Source of the DNA: CAWHYG01 sp963833505
GTDB lineage: Bacteria > Eisenbacteria > RBG-16-71-46 > CAIMUX01
DNA: 64,000 bases
NCBI GenBank assembly: GCA_963833505.1
Contig: CAWHYG010000008.1
Coordinates: 62,001-126,000, forward strand
Reading direction: 5' to 3'
Shown here: piece after piece, positions 45,835-54,783 of the stretch
Layout of the letters: each line of letters starts with the position of its first letter
Position numbering within the stretch: the first letter of the stretch is position 1
Notes under the pieces: generated by a model
Told to the model about the DNA's origin: nothing
The model's input: only the letters and a program-made list of their open reading frames with translations
The model's database searches: none
Program-made: the position numbers and the translations under genes

Positions 45835-48435
45835 CTACTCCCCCGCGTCCCCCACCAGCGTGAATGCCGCCCAGTAGATCGGGTTGGCGAAGGGCTGCCG
45901 GCCCTGGGCGTCGCGGTACTCACGGAGCCAGTTGCTCGCCTCGTGCAAAGCGAGGGATTTGGACATCGCTTCTCCGAAGCGGCCCATGCGTTCATCCTGG
46001 TAGGCGCCGGTGAGGTCTTGGTAGAAACGCTCCATCAAGAGGGCGGTGGCCGCGTCATCCACGTCCCAGCAACTCACAAGGAGACTGTGGGCGCCGGCGC
46101 GAAGGACCGCTTCCTCGATCCCCTGAAGCGGTTCCGAGGGCCGGAAGGCGTGACCCAACCGGCATGCGCTCAGGGTCACAAGGTCGGCGTTGAGCTTCCA
46201 GGTGGAGAGCATTTCCTGGACGCCCAGTCGGTCGTCATCCGCCGCGGACGAGCCGCACTCGGGTCGATCTTGCTGGCCCATCCGTCGGGCCAGAACGAGA
46301 GCCGTATGCGTGTCGTAGGCGTCAACGTGCCCGTGCAGAGCCAGATGGATCAGATCGAAGTCGAGCAGGCGCCGGCTTTCCGCCAGGCGAGCCAGGTTCC
46401 GTTTCGAGGCATCTCTCCCGATCAGCACCGTGGCGGTGGGGAAGATCGCGGCCACACGCTGAACCTCCCGGCGCGAGCCCGGAAGGGGTTCCAAATCCCC
46501 TTCGGCGGTTTTCTTCCAGGAGGCGGGCGCGCCGGGAAGATCCGCTTGACTCCGGGCCGCGAGGCTCCGGAGCAGCCCGGCTCGTGACCAGGTCAGATCC
46601 GCGGCCGGGACCTGGACCTCCGGTTCGAATCCGGATTCCGGATCCCCGATTGCCAGAACCTGCCAGGAGCGGGGGGGCTTGGGCGGGCGAGCATGCTCTC
46701 GCATCCAGACGTAGAGCGCGGAGGAGGGAGTGTACGAGATTTCGTACCGCTCTCCCATGAAGGCTCCATCCGGACCCACCAGGAGCTCACATGGAGTGTC
46801 GACCCCGATGAGACCTCTCACGATCACCAGACGCGTCGCGCCGTCCAGAAAGGGCTGCAATGGGAGCATGAACTCCCGGTAGACCTTCTCCGCCTTCGCG
46901 TTCAAATCCGGATCGGCCGGAACTCGGACCGGCCAGGCGGCTTCTTTTCCCAGAGCTTCGCTCAGGACCGACGCCGCCAGGGTCCCGGCGCTGCCGCCCG
47001 GGATCGGCGGCGAACCGATCCGGGCCCAATGCACCGGGCCGTGGCGCCGGATCACATATCCCCAGATCGGGTAATCCGTGATGGCCCGAAGTCCTCGCCA
47101 GGGCGCCAGCCATCCGATCAGGGCGGTGTGATCGGCGAGGTGGGACTGCACGCGCTTCAGGCTGCAGAATCTTCCATCGTCGGATGCGCCGATGAAACCC
47201 TGAGCCGCCGTCACGCTGTCCGTAGGCGGGGGGGACACGCCATCCAGGAGCGAGCGACTCAGCGACCGCTCCATCGAATTCCAGGCCGCGTCCTGTTCTC
47301 CCCTCTCGAGCTGGGTCAGAGCGAGTTGCGAGTAGATCAGAAGCGGATGTCCCGGCGGGGCCCCTGGCTTCCCCTGCCGGCGGAGCAGCTCGTAGATCTG
47401 AGCGCTCTCTCGTTGAACGGGTTCAGCTTGCCGGTATCGACCTTCCTTCGAGAGGACGAGGCCATACAAACTGCAGCTCAAGGCCCGGGTCTCCCGACTC
47501 ACCCCGTGCGCACGGCGTCCCAGGTCCACGGCTCGGCGCAGGCAGCGTTCAGCGTCTTTGTAATCTTCCTTCCAGTAGTGGGCCAGCCCGAGGTTGCACA
47601 GGACATCCGCCGCTTCAGGAGAGTCGGGCCCCAGGGTCGATTGCAGTATCTTGAGGGCGGACCGAAACAGCGGAATGCTCTCATCAACTCGTAGCTCGCG
47701 CCGGAGAAGATCCGCCTGGCGATTCATGCTGGCGGCGACGCACGGGTGCGCATCGCCGAAGAGCTCCCTGCGCAGCTCGTACGACTGCTGGTAGCGGGTT
47801 TTCGCGTTCTCGTCATAGCCCAGATGCTGTTCGGCCAGGCCCAGCTTCTCCAGGCTCTGCGCGACATCCGGGTGTTTCTCTCCAAGGATGTTCCGGCGAA
47901 GGTCCAGGGCGCGGCTGTAGAAATCCCGGGCTTCCAGCAGGTCCCCCTGCACCAGATCGAAATCCCCGACCGCGCTGAGAGAGACGGCCACGTCGGGCGC
48001 CTCTTCACCGAGGAGGTTGCGCCGAACGGCCAGCTGATTCCGGGCAAGAGCGGCCCCCCGGCGGTACAGCCCCTGGACCAGCAGATCAGGGATGACGGCA
48101 TCGGCGCGGTCGGCCCCGGCGAGCGCTCGCCGGGCGGAGTCGGGCAGGCCGGCGATCCGGGCCAGGGTGGCCACCAGCCTTGCCGCATCGGCCCGCTGCC
48201 AGGCTGGAGATCCCGCCTCCCGAGCCAGCATGGTTGCCATCTCCCGGGCCCCGCTAAGCGCTTCCGGGTATCGCCCTTCCGATCGAAGCTGCCGGATCTG
48301 CTGGAGTTGCGTGTCCGTCCGCGACATCGCGTTCCTGGAGCTCGCATTCGGAACGAGTTGCGTTCCCCCCGCCAGGAAGAAAAGGAATCCGATCCCGAAG
48401 ACAAGTTGGAATCGGCGTTTCCACGGGGTGCTCAT
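45835..48435 (-). CDS. TPR repeat protein with C-terminal CHAT protease domain
   Basis: The 866-residue protein has one N-terminal membrane anchor (FQLVFGIGFLFFLAGG), six or more TPR units like kinesin light chain (DVAVSLSAVGDFDLVQGDLLEA, DVAQSLEKLGLAEQHLGYDENA, EAADVLCNLGLAHYWKEDYKDA, each read in parts), and a CHAT domain. The caspase-like dyad is visible as His in LIHLALHGHVDAYD and Cys in LVTLSACRLGHAF. The C-terminus ends FANPIYWAAFTLVGDAGE, normal for CHAT. The start at 48435 gives the anchor; a TTG far upstream would add Arg-rich sequence. Substrate and partner are not evident. CHAT proteins often act in cell-death or defence pathways. Confidence 0.85.
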   Translation of the reverse strand: MSTPWKRRFQLVFGIGFLFFLAGGTQLVPNASSRNAMSRTDTQLQQIRQLRSEGRYPEALSGAREMATMLAREAGSPAWQRADAARLVATLARIAGLPDSARRALAGADRADAVIPDLLVQGLYRRGAALARNQLAVRRNLLGEEAPDVAVSLSAVGDFDLVQGDLLEARDFYSRALDLRRNILGEKHPDVAQSLEKLGLAEQHLGYDENAKTRYQQSYELRRELFGDAHPCVAASMNRQADLLRRELRVDESIPLFRSALKILQSTLGPDSPEAADVLCNLGLAHYWKEDYKDAERCLRRAVDLGRRAHGVSRETRALSCSLYGLVLSKEGRYRQAEPVQRESAQIYELLRRQGKPGAPPGHPLLIYSQLALTQLERGEQDAAWNSMERSLSRSLLDGVSPPPTDSVTAAQGFIGASDDGRFCSLKRVQSHLADHTALIGWLAPWRGLRAITDYPIWGYVIRRHGPVHWARIGSPPIPGGSAGTLAASVLSEALGKEAAWPVRVPADPDLNAKAEKVYREFMLPLQPFLDGATRLVIVRGLIGVDTPCELLVGPDGAFMGERYEISYTPSSALYVWMREHARPPKPPRSWQVLAIGDPESGFEPEVQVPAADLTWSRAGLLRSLAARSQADLPGAPASWKKTAEGDLEPLPGSRREVQRVAAIFPTATVLIGRDASKRNLARLAESRRLLDFDLIHLALHGHVDAYDTHTALVLARRMGQQDRPECGSSAADDDRLGVQEMLSTWKLNADLVTLSACRLGHAFRPSEPLQGIEEAVLRAGAHSLLVSCWDVDDAATALLMERFYQDLTGAYQDERMGRFGEAMSKSLALHEASNWLREYRDAQGRQPFANPIYWAAFTLVGDAGE

Positions 48436-48842
48436 GGATCGGTGTGGCGCAACCAACGTCGAGCCCGGGCGCCGATCGCGCCCCCCTGATCCGCCGGGAC
48501 ATGCAGAAGGAAATCCGCGACTGCATCCTTGCCCGTGCGGTGCTCCCGACCCTTTTGACCGGAAGGGCCAGGGTCTTGGCCGCCGACGCCCATCGGTCCT
48601 CACCCCCATGACGCTGATTCCACGGAAGGCGGCGACCTCCCTCCCGGTCCGAACCCCGATATCCCACACCCCTGATTCGAGTTTCCGCAGGAAATCTAAC
48701 AACTTTTCTGACGCGATCGCGGCGGCCGGACTGAGTCAGGTTCAGGCCTCCCGCCGAGGCAAGTGGGGCGGCCCGCGAGCGGGTCGCTGCGCATCACAGT
48801 CTCAGTCACCCACTCAGCTTTGACAGACATCATCCAGGACGA

Positions 48843-48871
48843 ATTGTAACATTTGCGTGACGGCGAGACAA
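48843..48871 (-). promoter_or_regulatory. Candidate sigma-70 promoter for the CHAT gene
   Basis: On the minus strand TTGTCT (48871 to 48866), a 17-bp spacer, and TACAAT (48848 to 48843). This lies about 400 bp upstream of the CHAT start, so it would give a long leader. Confidence 0.4.
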
Positions 48872-49310
48872 CGCGATTCATCCGCGCGTCTCCCACTTGA
48901 AGATACGGACAGATCTGTCGACGGCTCTTTCATTGCTATCGAAGATCTCAGCCAATTCCGGCAGCGCTGTGTCAGGACCGCGCCCGCCGAGTGTGTATTA
49001 GCAAGGCTGTCGTGCCGGGATCCGGCCTCTCGAGAACCGCCGCCTCGGTCCCGCTCCGGCCAATGTCGCCGGACGACGGTCGTTTGAAGAACATTTAGAT
49101 TCCCCGCCTTTTACTCGTACCTGCACGACGCGGATTGCCGCGCGGGTCCTTCGGGATCCCATGGCGGGGTTCGTCTCGCTCAAGGCTTTGTTGTAGACGA
49201 TCCATGGCGCTCCGAAGGTGACGGCCAAGAGAAAGCGAGGCGCCATGTGCGGGGGGACCGGCTTCCGGGGACACATCCCGGGGCCGGTCTTCCCTGGCGG
49301 TCGCAGCGCG

Positions 49311-49395
49311 CGGGCTGGCCGTGGTGGGCGCGGCCCGAGCCGCGGAGCAGGTTTCCGCCAGCGACCATTGGCCGGTCCGGGCGCGGGTCGTCCTG
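49311..49395 (+). pseudogene. Duplicated 3' end of the EEP-family gene
   Basis: This 85-bp segment matches 41616-41700, the end of the EEP lipoprotein gene, at 82 of 85 positions by eye, then diverges. It encodes GLAVVGAARAAEQVSASDHW and the family's last motif. Nothing upstream resembles the rest of that gene, so this is a remnant of a lost paralogue or a partial copy. Confidence 0.85.
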
Positions 49396-49410
49396 TGAGG
49401 CGAGGGCTCC

Positions 49411-50952
49411 TCAGACTTGACGCCGGAGCCGAAGACCCCGGGGAACGATGACCCGCTCCGCCAGGTCGAAGAGGAACTGGACCGCGAGAGCGAGCAACGC
49501 GGCCGGAATCGCTCCTTCGAGAATCAGCCGGTAGTTGTCGAGGCGGATTCCGGTCAGGATCGGCTGGCCGTAGCCTCCCGCTCCGATCAAGGCCCCCAGC
49601 GTGGCGAAGCCAACGGTGATCACGGCCGAGGTCTTGATCCCCGACAGAATGGAGCGGGACGCGAGCGGGAGTTCGACCTTGATGAGCCGTCCGAAGGGCC
49701 GCAGGCCCAGGGCCTCCGCGGTTTCTTCGACCGTCGGCGGAATGCCGCTCAGCCCGGCGTGCGTCCCACGGATGATGGGCAGCAGGCTGTAGAGAAAGAG
49801 CGCGGCGATGGCCGGACGCGATGCGATTCCGAGGAGCGGAATCATGAAGACCAGCAAGGCAAGAGCTGGAATCGTCTGGATGACGCCGGCGACTCCGAGG
49901 ATGATTCCGCCCAGACGGCGCTTCTTGGCCGCCGCGATGCCCAGAGGCACTCCGACCGCGATCCCGCCCGCCAGCGCGACGCCGACCAGAACCAGATGCT
50001 CTCCCGTCCTCTGCGCGAGACGGCGCGCGATCGAATCCTCAGCCACGTCCGGCCGGATCCCGAAACGTTCGCGCAGAAAGTCCGCCGCCACGGCCGACTC
50101 CGACTCCCCGCCCAGTTTCACGCGATAGTTCAGCCGGCGGATCGTCTCGGCGTCGATCGAGCCGGAAAGCCGTTCCATCGCGCGGATGGCTTCCGGAGCC
50201 CGCGTCTCCAGATCGGATCGATAGAGGATCACCGCGTCATACACCGGGAAGTGGCGGGCGTCGTCCTCAAGGACCCGGATGTGATAGGCCGGGATCTCGG
50301 CGTCGGTGGAGTAGAGATCCGTGACGTCGATCGCGCCGCTTTGGAGGGCCTTGTAGGCCAGATCGTGGTCGAGGCCGCGGACGTCCTTCTGGGTAAGCCC
50401 GTAGGCCGCCCGCAGGCTGGGCCAGCCATCCCCGCGATCGAGGAACTCGTTGGTCAGGCCGAGCTTGAGATCCGGATGGGAACAAAGATCCGAGATCGTC
50501 CGGATTCCCAGGCGGGCGGCGGTCTCCTCCTTCATCCCGATGGCATAGGTGTCGTTGAATCCAAGAGGCGCCGTCATCCGGATCCCCCGCGCCTCCAGGT
50601 TGGCGCGGATCTGGTCATCGGACGAAAGGCCGAGATCGCGCAGCAGCTCCATCCGGATCGTTCCGGAGTACTCCGGATACACGTCGATCTCGCCGTGCTC
50701 GAGTGCGTCCCAGAGGATGCGCGTGCCTCCGAGCTCACGGCGGTGCAAGGCGGGCAGGCCGGCGGAGCGCAGGAGCCGGGTGATCATCTCTCCGAGAATC
50801 ACCGACTCGGTGAACTTCTTCGATCCGACGGCGATCGTTGTGGTCCGGGTGGAGGTGGGGACGCCGGAGGCGCGGGCGGTGCGCTCCGCTCCGGCCGGGA
50901 AGGCCAACGACCATCCGAGGGCGAGCGCGAGAACTGCCGCCCGCGCCCTCAC
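49411..50952 (-). CDS. Osmolyte ABC transporter, substrate-binding domain fused to permease
   Basis: The 513-residue protein has a signal/anchor (AAVLALALGWSLAFPAGA), a periplasmic solute-binding domain of the OpuC/ProX type (TIAVGSKKFTESVILGEMI, EYSGTIRMELLRDLGLS, VTDLYSTDAEIPAYHIRVLEDD), and a C-terminal permease domain with GVAGVIQTIPALALLVFM and EALGLRPFGRLIKVELPL. It imports glycine betaine, choline or related osmolytes. I prefer GTG 50952, which overlaps the ATPase stop as GTGA and has GGAG seven bases upstream. A start at 51012 would add Arg-rich sequence. Fusion of binding and permease domains is known in this family. Confidence 0.9.
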   Translation of the reverse strand: MRARAAVLALALGWSLAFPAGAERTARASGVPTSTRTTTIAVGSKKFTESVILGEMITRLLRSAGLPALHRRELGGTRILWDALEHGEIDVYPEYSGTIRMELLRDLGLSSDDQIRANLEARGIRMTAPLGFNDTYAIGMKEETAARLGIRTISDLCSHPDLKLGLTNEFLDRGDGWPSLRAAYGLTQKDVRGLDHDLAYKALQSGAIDVTDLYSTDAEIPAYHIRVLEDDARHFPVYDAVILYRSDLETRAPEAIRAMERLSGSIDAETIRRLNYRVKLGGESESAVAADFLRERFGIRPDVAEDSIARRLAQRTGEHLVLVGVALAGGIAVGVPLGIAAAKKRRLGGIILGVAGVIQTIPALALLVFMIPLLGIASRPAIAALFLYSLLPIIRGTHAGLSGIPPTVEETAEALGLRPFGRLIKVELPLASRSILSGIKTSAVITVGFATLGALIGAGGYGQPILTGIRLDNYRLILEGAIPAALLALAVQFLFDLAERVIVPRGLRLRRQV

Positions 50953-51734
50953 CCGGCGCTCCGGGGCCCGGGCACGCTGGGTTCCGGCCCGGTTTCGGAC
51001 GGCTCCGACCACGGCGATCGTTGGGCGCGGAAGAACGCGGTCACAAAGGGTTCGGCGGGATGCTCGATCAGTTCCCGGATGCCGCCTTGCTGCACGATCC
51101 TGCCTTCGCGCATGAGCACGATCCGATCGCCGAAGAAAGCGGCTTCCGCCAGGTCGTGGGTGACGAAGAGGGTGGTCTTTCCAAGGCCCCTCATGATGCG
51201 GCGGAGATCGTCCTGCAGCTCAGATCGGACGAGGGGATCGAGCGAGCCGAGCGGCTCGTCCATGAGAAGCGCCTCGGGTTCGAGCATGAGGGCGCGCATG
51301 AGGGCGATTCGCTGGCGTTGTCCCCCGGAAAGCTCGGCCGGATAGCGTCCCAACCCCTCGGAAGGAAAGCGGGTCAGATTGGTCAGATCGTGCAGTCGAT
51401 CGGCGATCCGGGTTTCCGGCCAACGGAGCTCCCGCGCCATCAAGGTGACATTCTCCCGGGCGGTCAGGTGCGGGAAGAGACCGCCGTCCTGGATCACAGT
51501 TCCGATCTTCCGGCGCGCCAGGTGCACCGTGTCGCGAAGAAGGGCCGCCCCCTGGAAGCGGACCGTTCCGGAGTCCGGCTGGATCAACCCGAGCAGCAGC
51601 CGGAGAATCGTCGACTTGCCGCACCCGCTCGGGCCGATGAGAATCGCCGTTTCACCGGGACGGATCGTAAAGTCGATCCCGTTCAACACCGGCGACGCGG
51701 AAAACGACTTGTAGACCGCCTGCAGCGAGAACAT
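50949..51734 (-). CDS. Osmolyte ABC transporter ATP-binding protein
   Basis: The 261-residue ABC ATPase has Walker A GPSGCGKSTILRLLLGLI, Q-loop GTVIQDGGLFPHLTARENV, signature LSGGQRQRIALMRAL, Walker B ALLMDEPLGSLDPLVRSELQ and switch VTHDLAEAAFFGDRI. The GLFPHLT and DLAEA forms match betaine/choline (OpuA/ProV-like) importers without an attached CBS pair. It powers the fused transporter just downstream, whose GTG start overlaps its stop. ATG 51734 is the first family-like start. The C-terminal tail is Pro/Ser-rich. Confidence 0.92.
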   Translation of the reverse strand: MFSLQAVYKSFSASPVLNGIDFTIRPGETAILIGPSGCGKSTILRLLLGLIQPDSGTVRFQGAALLRDTVHLARRKIGTVIQDGGLFPHLTARENVTLMARELRWPETRIADRLHDLTNLTRFPSEGLGRYPAELSGGQRQRIALMRALMLEPEALLMDEPLGSLDPLVRSELQDDLRRIMRGLGKTTLFVTHDLAEAAFFGDRIVLMREGRIVQQGGIRELIEHPAEPFVTAFFRAQRSPWSEPSETGPEPSVPGPRSAG

Positions 51735-51911
51735 CTGTGCCCTCAGAGCCAGGATGCGCCGGAGACCATGAATCTCGCAAGAGGACGGAAGACGCCGCGA
51801 GAACGATCCTTGGATGCCGGCCCCCGACTCTCCGGCCGCTTGAAAACCGCTCGAAAGAACGATCCTTGCTGTCTCACGATGCGATTCGGGCAGAGCCACT
51901 CCCGGGCAGGC

Positions 51912-52679
51912 TCAGTCGACATACGGGACCGTCACGACGCGCGCGGCCACCTGCCCGGCAAGCGCGTCGGCCTCTCTCCGGACGTCTGCCACGATTTGTC
52001 CCAACGGAATGGCGGTCGTCTCCCCCGTGGCCCGAAGCCTCAGTTCGATCTTGTCTTCCGCGAGAGAGCGGCCTCCCACCGTCAGGCGCAACGGAATGCC
52101 GATCAGATCGGCGTCGTTGAACTTGACCCCGGCGCTCACCTCCTCACGATCATCCAGGAGCGGTTCGAGCCCGATTCCGGCCAGATCGTCGTGGAGGTTC
52201 GCCGCGGCCGTCTCCCCGTTCCTCAACACCACGATGTGCACGGGAAACGGCGCCACGGTGATCGGCCAGCGAAGCCCCTTCTCGTCGTTGTGCTCCTCTG
52301 CGACGCAGGCGAGAAGACGTCCGCTGCCGATTCCGTACGAGCCCATGATGACCGGCTTGCGCTCGCCGTCCCGGTCCAGAAAGCTGCAGCCGAAGGAGTC
52401 GCTGTATCGCGTGCCCAGCTTGAAAATGTTCCCGACCTCGACGCCTCTGGAGAGCCGGAGCGCGCCGCCGCAGCGATCGCAGGCGTGGCCTTCCGAGGCG
52501 CTGACAATGTCGGCGACGACGCCGGCTGTGTAGTCTCTCCCGCAATTGGTGTCGAGAAGGTGAAAACCCTCGCGGTTGGACCCGGCCACAAGATTCGGTG
52601 AGCGAGGAATGAGGTCGTCGACCACAACCAGGACGTCCGGACGAATCCCGATCGGAGATCCCGTCCGAACGCGATACCC
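51912..52679 (-). pseudogene. proS: C-terminal fragment of prolyl-tRNA synthetase
   Basis: Only the back half of a bacterial ProRS remains. It includes the end of the editing insertion (NLVAGSNREGFHLLDTNCGR), then VEVGNIFKLGTRYSDSF, class II motif 3 in MGSYGIGSGRLLACVAEEHNDEKGLRWP, and the anticodon-binding domain (PFPVHIVVLRNGE, DDREEVSAGVKFNDADLIGIP). Homology continues a little before GTG 52625 but meets a stop at 52680-52682. The N-terminal catalytic motifs are absent, and the ABC-F gene starts on the other side. It looks like a remnant left by rearrangement. Confidence 0.85.
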
Positions 52680-52762
52680 TCAACGACACGGGACCTCCTG
52701 CTTCAATTCCGGTTCAGGATCGACTTGGAGTGTCCATCCAGGATCACGGCCCAGGAGTCAAT

Positions 52763-54688
52763 TTGGCGCTTCTCTCCCTACGGAATCTCACCCTTGCCTT
52801 CGGCGGCCGGCCGATCCTGGATGGCGCCAGCCTCCAGATCGAGCCCGGGGACCGCCTCTGCCTGATGGGGCGCAACGGCGCCGGCAAGTCGACGCTGCTC
52901 AAGCTGATCCATGATGACCTCAAGCCCGACGGCGGCGAGGTGTGGCGCCAAAAGGGAACGCGGGCGGCTTTGGTCTCGCAGGACGTGCCGGCCGGGCTCA
53001 GCGGAACCGTCTTCGACGTCGTGGCGACCGGCATGGGAAACGCAGTGCAGGCGCTGGCCGAGTTCCACCACGTGAGCCATCGCCTCGCCTTGGAAGCGGG
53101 CGAATCGCCCACCGACTCGAGCCGGGCTCAGCTCTCCCGTCTCGAGGCGCTCCACCAGGAATTGGAAGATTCCGGCGGCTGGACGTTTCACCAGGATGTG
53201 GAACGCGTCCTGACCCGGTTGTCCCTCGATCCGGACGCGGAGTTCTCATCCCTGTCCGGAGGAACCAAACGGCGCACGCTTCTGGCCCAGGCCCTGGTGG
53301 GAACCCCCGATCTCCTGCTCCTGGACGAACCGACCAACCAGCTGGACATCGACACGATCGTCTGGCTGGAGGAGTTCCTTCTCACCCGGGTCAAGACGTT
53401 CCTCTTCGTCACGCACGACCGCGCCTTCGCCCGGCGCCTGGCCAATCGCGTGGCCGAGCTGGATCGGGGAAGAATCTTCGGCCTGGCCTGCGGCTACGAT
53501 GAATTCGTAGAGCGAAAGGAGGCGATGCTCGAAGCGGAGGCCGCCCGCCTGGCCGTGCTCGACACGAAGCTGGCGCAAGAGGAAGCCTGGAGCCGGCAGG
53601 GAATCAAGGCGCGCCGGACCCGGAATGAGGGGCGCGTACGAGCCCTCCAGGCGATGCGCGAAGAGCGGCGGAGGAGGCCGGAGCGCAGCGGTCAGATCGA
53701 GATGCAGCTTCCGGAGGCCGAGCGTTCCGGCCGCCTGGTCGCCGACGTCATCGGCGCCTCTTTCGCGTATGACGATCGGCCCATCATCAAGGATTTCACA
53801 ACCACGATCGTTCGCGGCGATCGGGTCGGGATCATCGGTCGGAACGGATCGGGCAAGACGACGCTGCTGCGGCTCCTTCTTGGGGAATTGCGGCCGACCA
53901 GCGGCAGGATCCGGCACGGCAGCCGGCTCGAGATCCGCTACTTCGATCAGTTGCGCGAACAGCTCGATCCGCAAAGATCCGTCTGGGAAAACGTGGCGGA
54001 TGGCAACGACTTCGTGACCATCGAAGGCCGGCCCCGCCACGTCCTGGGCTACCTCCGGGACTTCCTGTTCACCTCCGAACGGGCGCAATCCCCGGTCGAA
54101 GTGCTTTCGGGCGGCGAGAGAAACCGCCTGCTCCTGGCCAGGCTCTTCACCCGGCCGTGCAATGTGCTGGTGATGGATGAGCCGACCAACGACCTCGATG
54201 CCGAAACCCTGGATCTTCTGGAAGATCTCCTGGTGGAGTTCTCGGGAACGCTCCTCCTGGTCAGCCACGATCGTGATTTTCTCGACAGCGCGGTGACCAG
54301 CACGCTGGCGATCGGCCCCGGCGGCACGGTGCGGGAGTTCGTCGGAGGGTACGATGACTGGCTCCGGCAGACGCAGGCGGAAACGGCGACCTCGCCGGCC
54401 ACTCCGAAACCGGCGGCAGCCGGGCCGCCGCCGGAGAAGCCGAAGCGCGTCCCGGAGCGGCCGCGGAAACTCACCTTCAAGGAGCTTCGGGAACTGGAGG
54501 CGCTCCCGGAACAGATTGAACGCCTGGAAAAGGAACGGGACGACCTGCACGCGAGACTGGCGGATCCGGAGTTCTATCGAAACGCCGGAGCCACAGCGGC
54601 TGCGGTAAGCGCCCGGCTGGCGGATCTGGACCGGGAACTGGAGGCGGCGTTCCTTCGGTGGGATGAGCTCGAGACGCTTCGAGGGTGA
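52763..54688 (+). CDS. uup: ABC-F family ATPase (Uup-like)
   Basis: The protein of about 640 residues has two ABC domains, each complete: GRNGAGKSTLLKLI, LSGGTKRRTLLAQ, DEPTNQLDIDTI; then GRNGSGKTTLLRLLL, LSGGERNRLLLARLF, DEPTNDLDAETLDLL. The linker carries the Arg/Glu helices of ABC-F proteins, and the end is a Uup-type coiled coil (KLTFKELRELEALPEQIERL, LDRELEAAFLRWDELETL). ABC-F proteins act on the ribosome or, for Uup, in DNA and ribosome maintenance. I prefer TTG 52763, five bases after AGGAG, over GTG 52730, whose GGAG is too close. Confidence 0.9.
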   Translation: MALLSLRNLTLAFGGRPILDGASLQIEPGDRLCLMGRNGAGKSTLLKLIHDDLKPDGGEVWRQKGTRAALVSQDVPAGLSGTVFDVVATGMGNAVQALAEFHHVSHRLALEAGESPTDSSRAQLSRLEALHQELEDSGGWTFHQDVERVLTRLSLDPDAEFSSLSGGTKRRTLLAQALVGTPDLLLLDEPTNQLDIDTIVWLEEFLLTRVKTFLFVTHDRAFARRLANRVAELDRGRIFGLACGYDEFVERKEAMLEAEAARLAVLDTKLAQEEAWSRQGIKARRTRNEGRVRALQAMREERRRRPERSGQIEMQLPEAERSGRLVADVIGASFAYDDRPIIKDFTTTIVRGDRVGIIGRNGSGKTTLLRLLLGELRPTSGRIRHGSRLEIRYFDQLREQLDPQRSVWENVADGNDFVTIEGRPRHVLGYLRDFLFTSERAQSPVEVLSGGERNRLLLARLFTRPCNVLVMDEPTNDLDAETLDLLEDLLVEFSGTLLLVSHDRDFLDSAVTSTLAIGPGGTVREFVGGYDDWLRQTQAETATSPATPKPAAAGPPPEKPKRVPERPRKLTFKELRELEALPEQIERLEKERDDLHARLADPEFYRNAGATAAAVSARLADLDRELEAAFLRWDELETLRG

Positions 54689-54783
54689 TCTCCGCCCGCT
54701 CGAAACATACGCCGCGGCCGGCGCCCGGCACCGTGATATGATCGCGGGCTCCGCTGATCGCGCGGACGGAGGGAGTCTTGACC

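Larger units (their letters stand above)
48436..49410. other. Gene-free stretch upstream of the CHAT gene
   Basis: This stretch of 975 bp holds a promoter candidate for the CHAT gene (48843-48871) and a copy of the EEP gene end (49311-49395). Other open frames show no recognisable features. Confidence 0.55.

Noticed and set aside
46615..46640. GGTTCGAATCC-like tRNA T-arm
   Set aside because: It lies inside the CHAT gene in frame, with no cloverleaf around it. A similar GGGTTCGAACC near 23484 lies in the TPR gene.
48435..48702. Longer N-terminus for the CHAT protein from TTG 48702
   Set aside because: The extra 89 residues are Arg/Gly/Pro-rich, have no clear ribosome site, and would put the membrane anchor in the middle.
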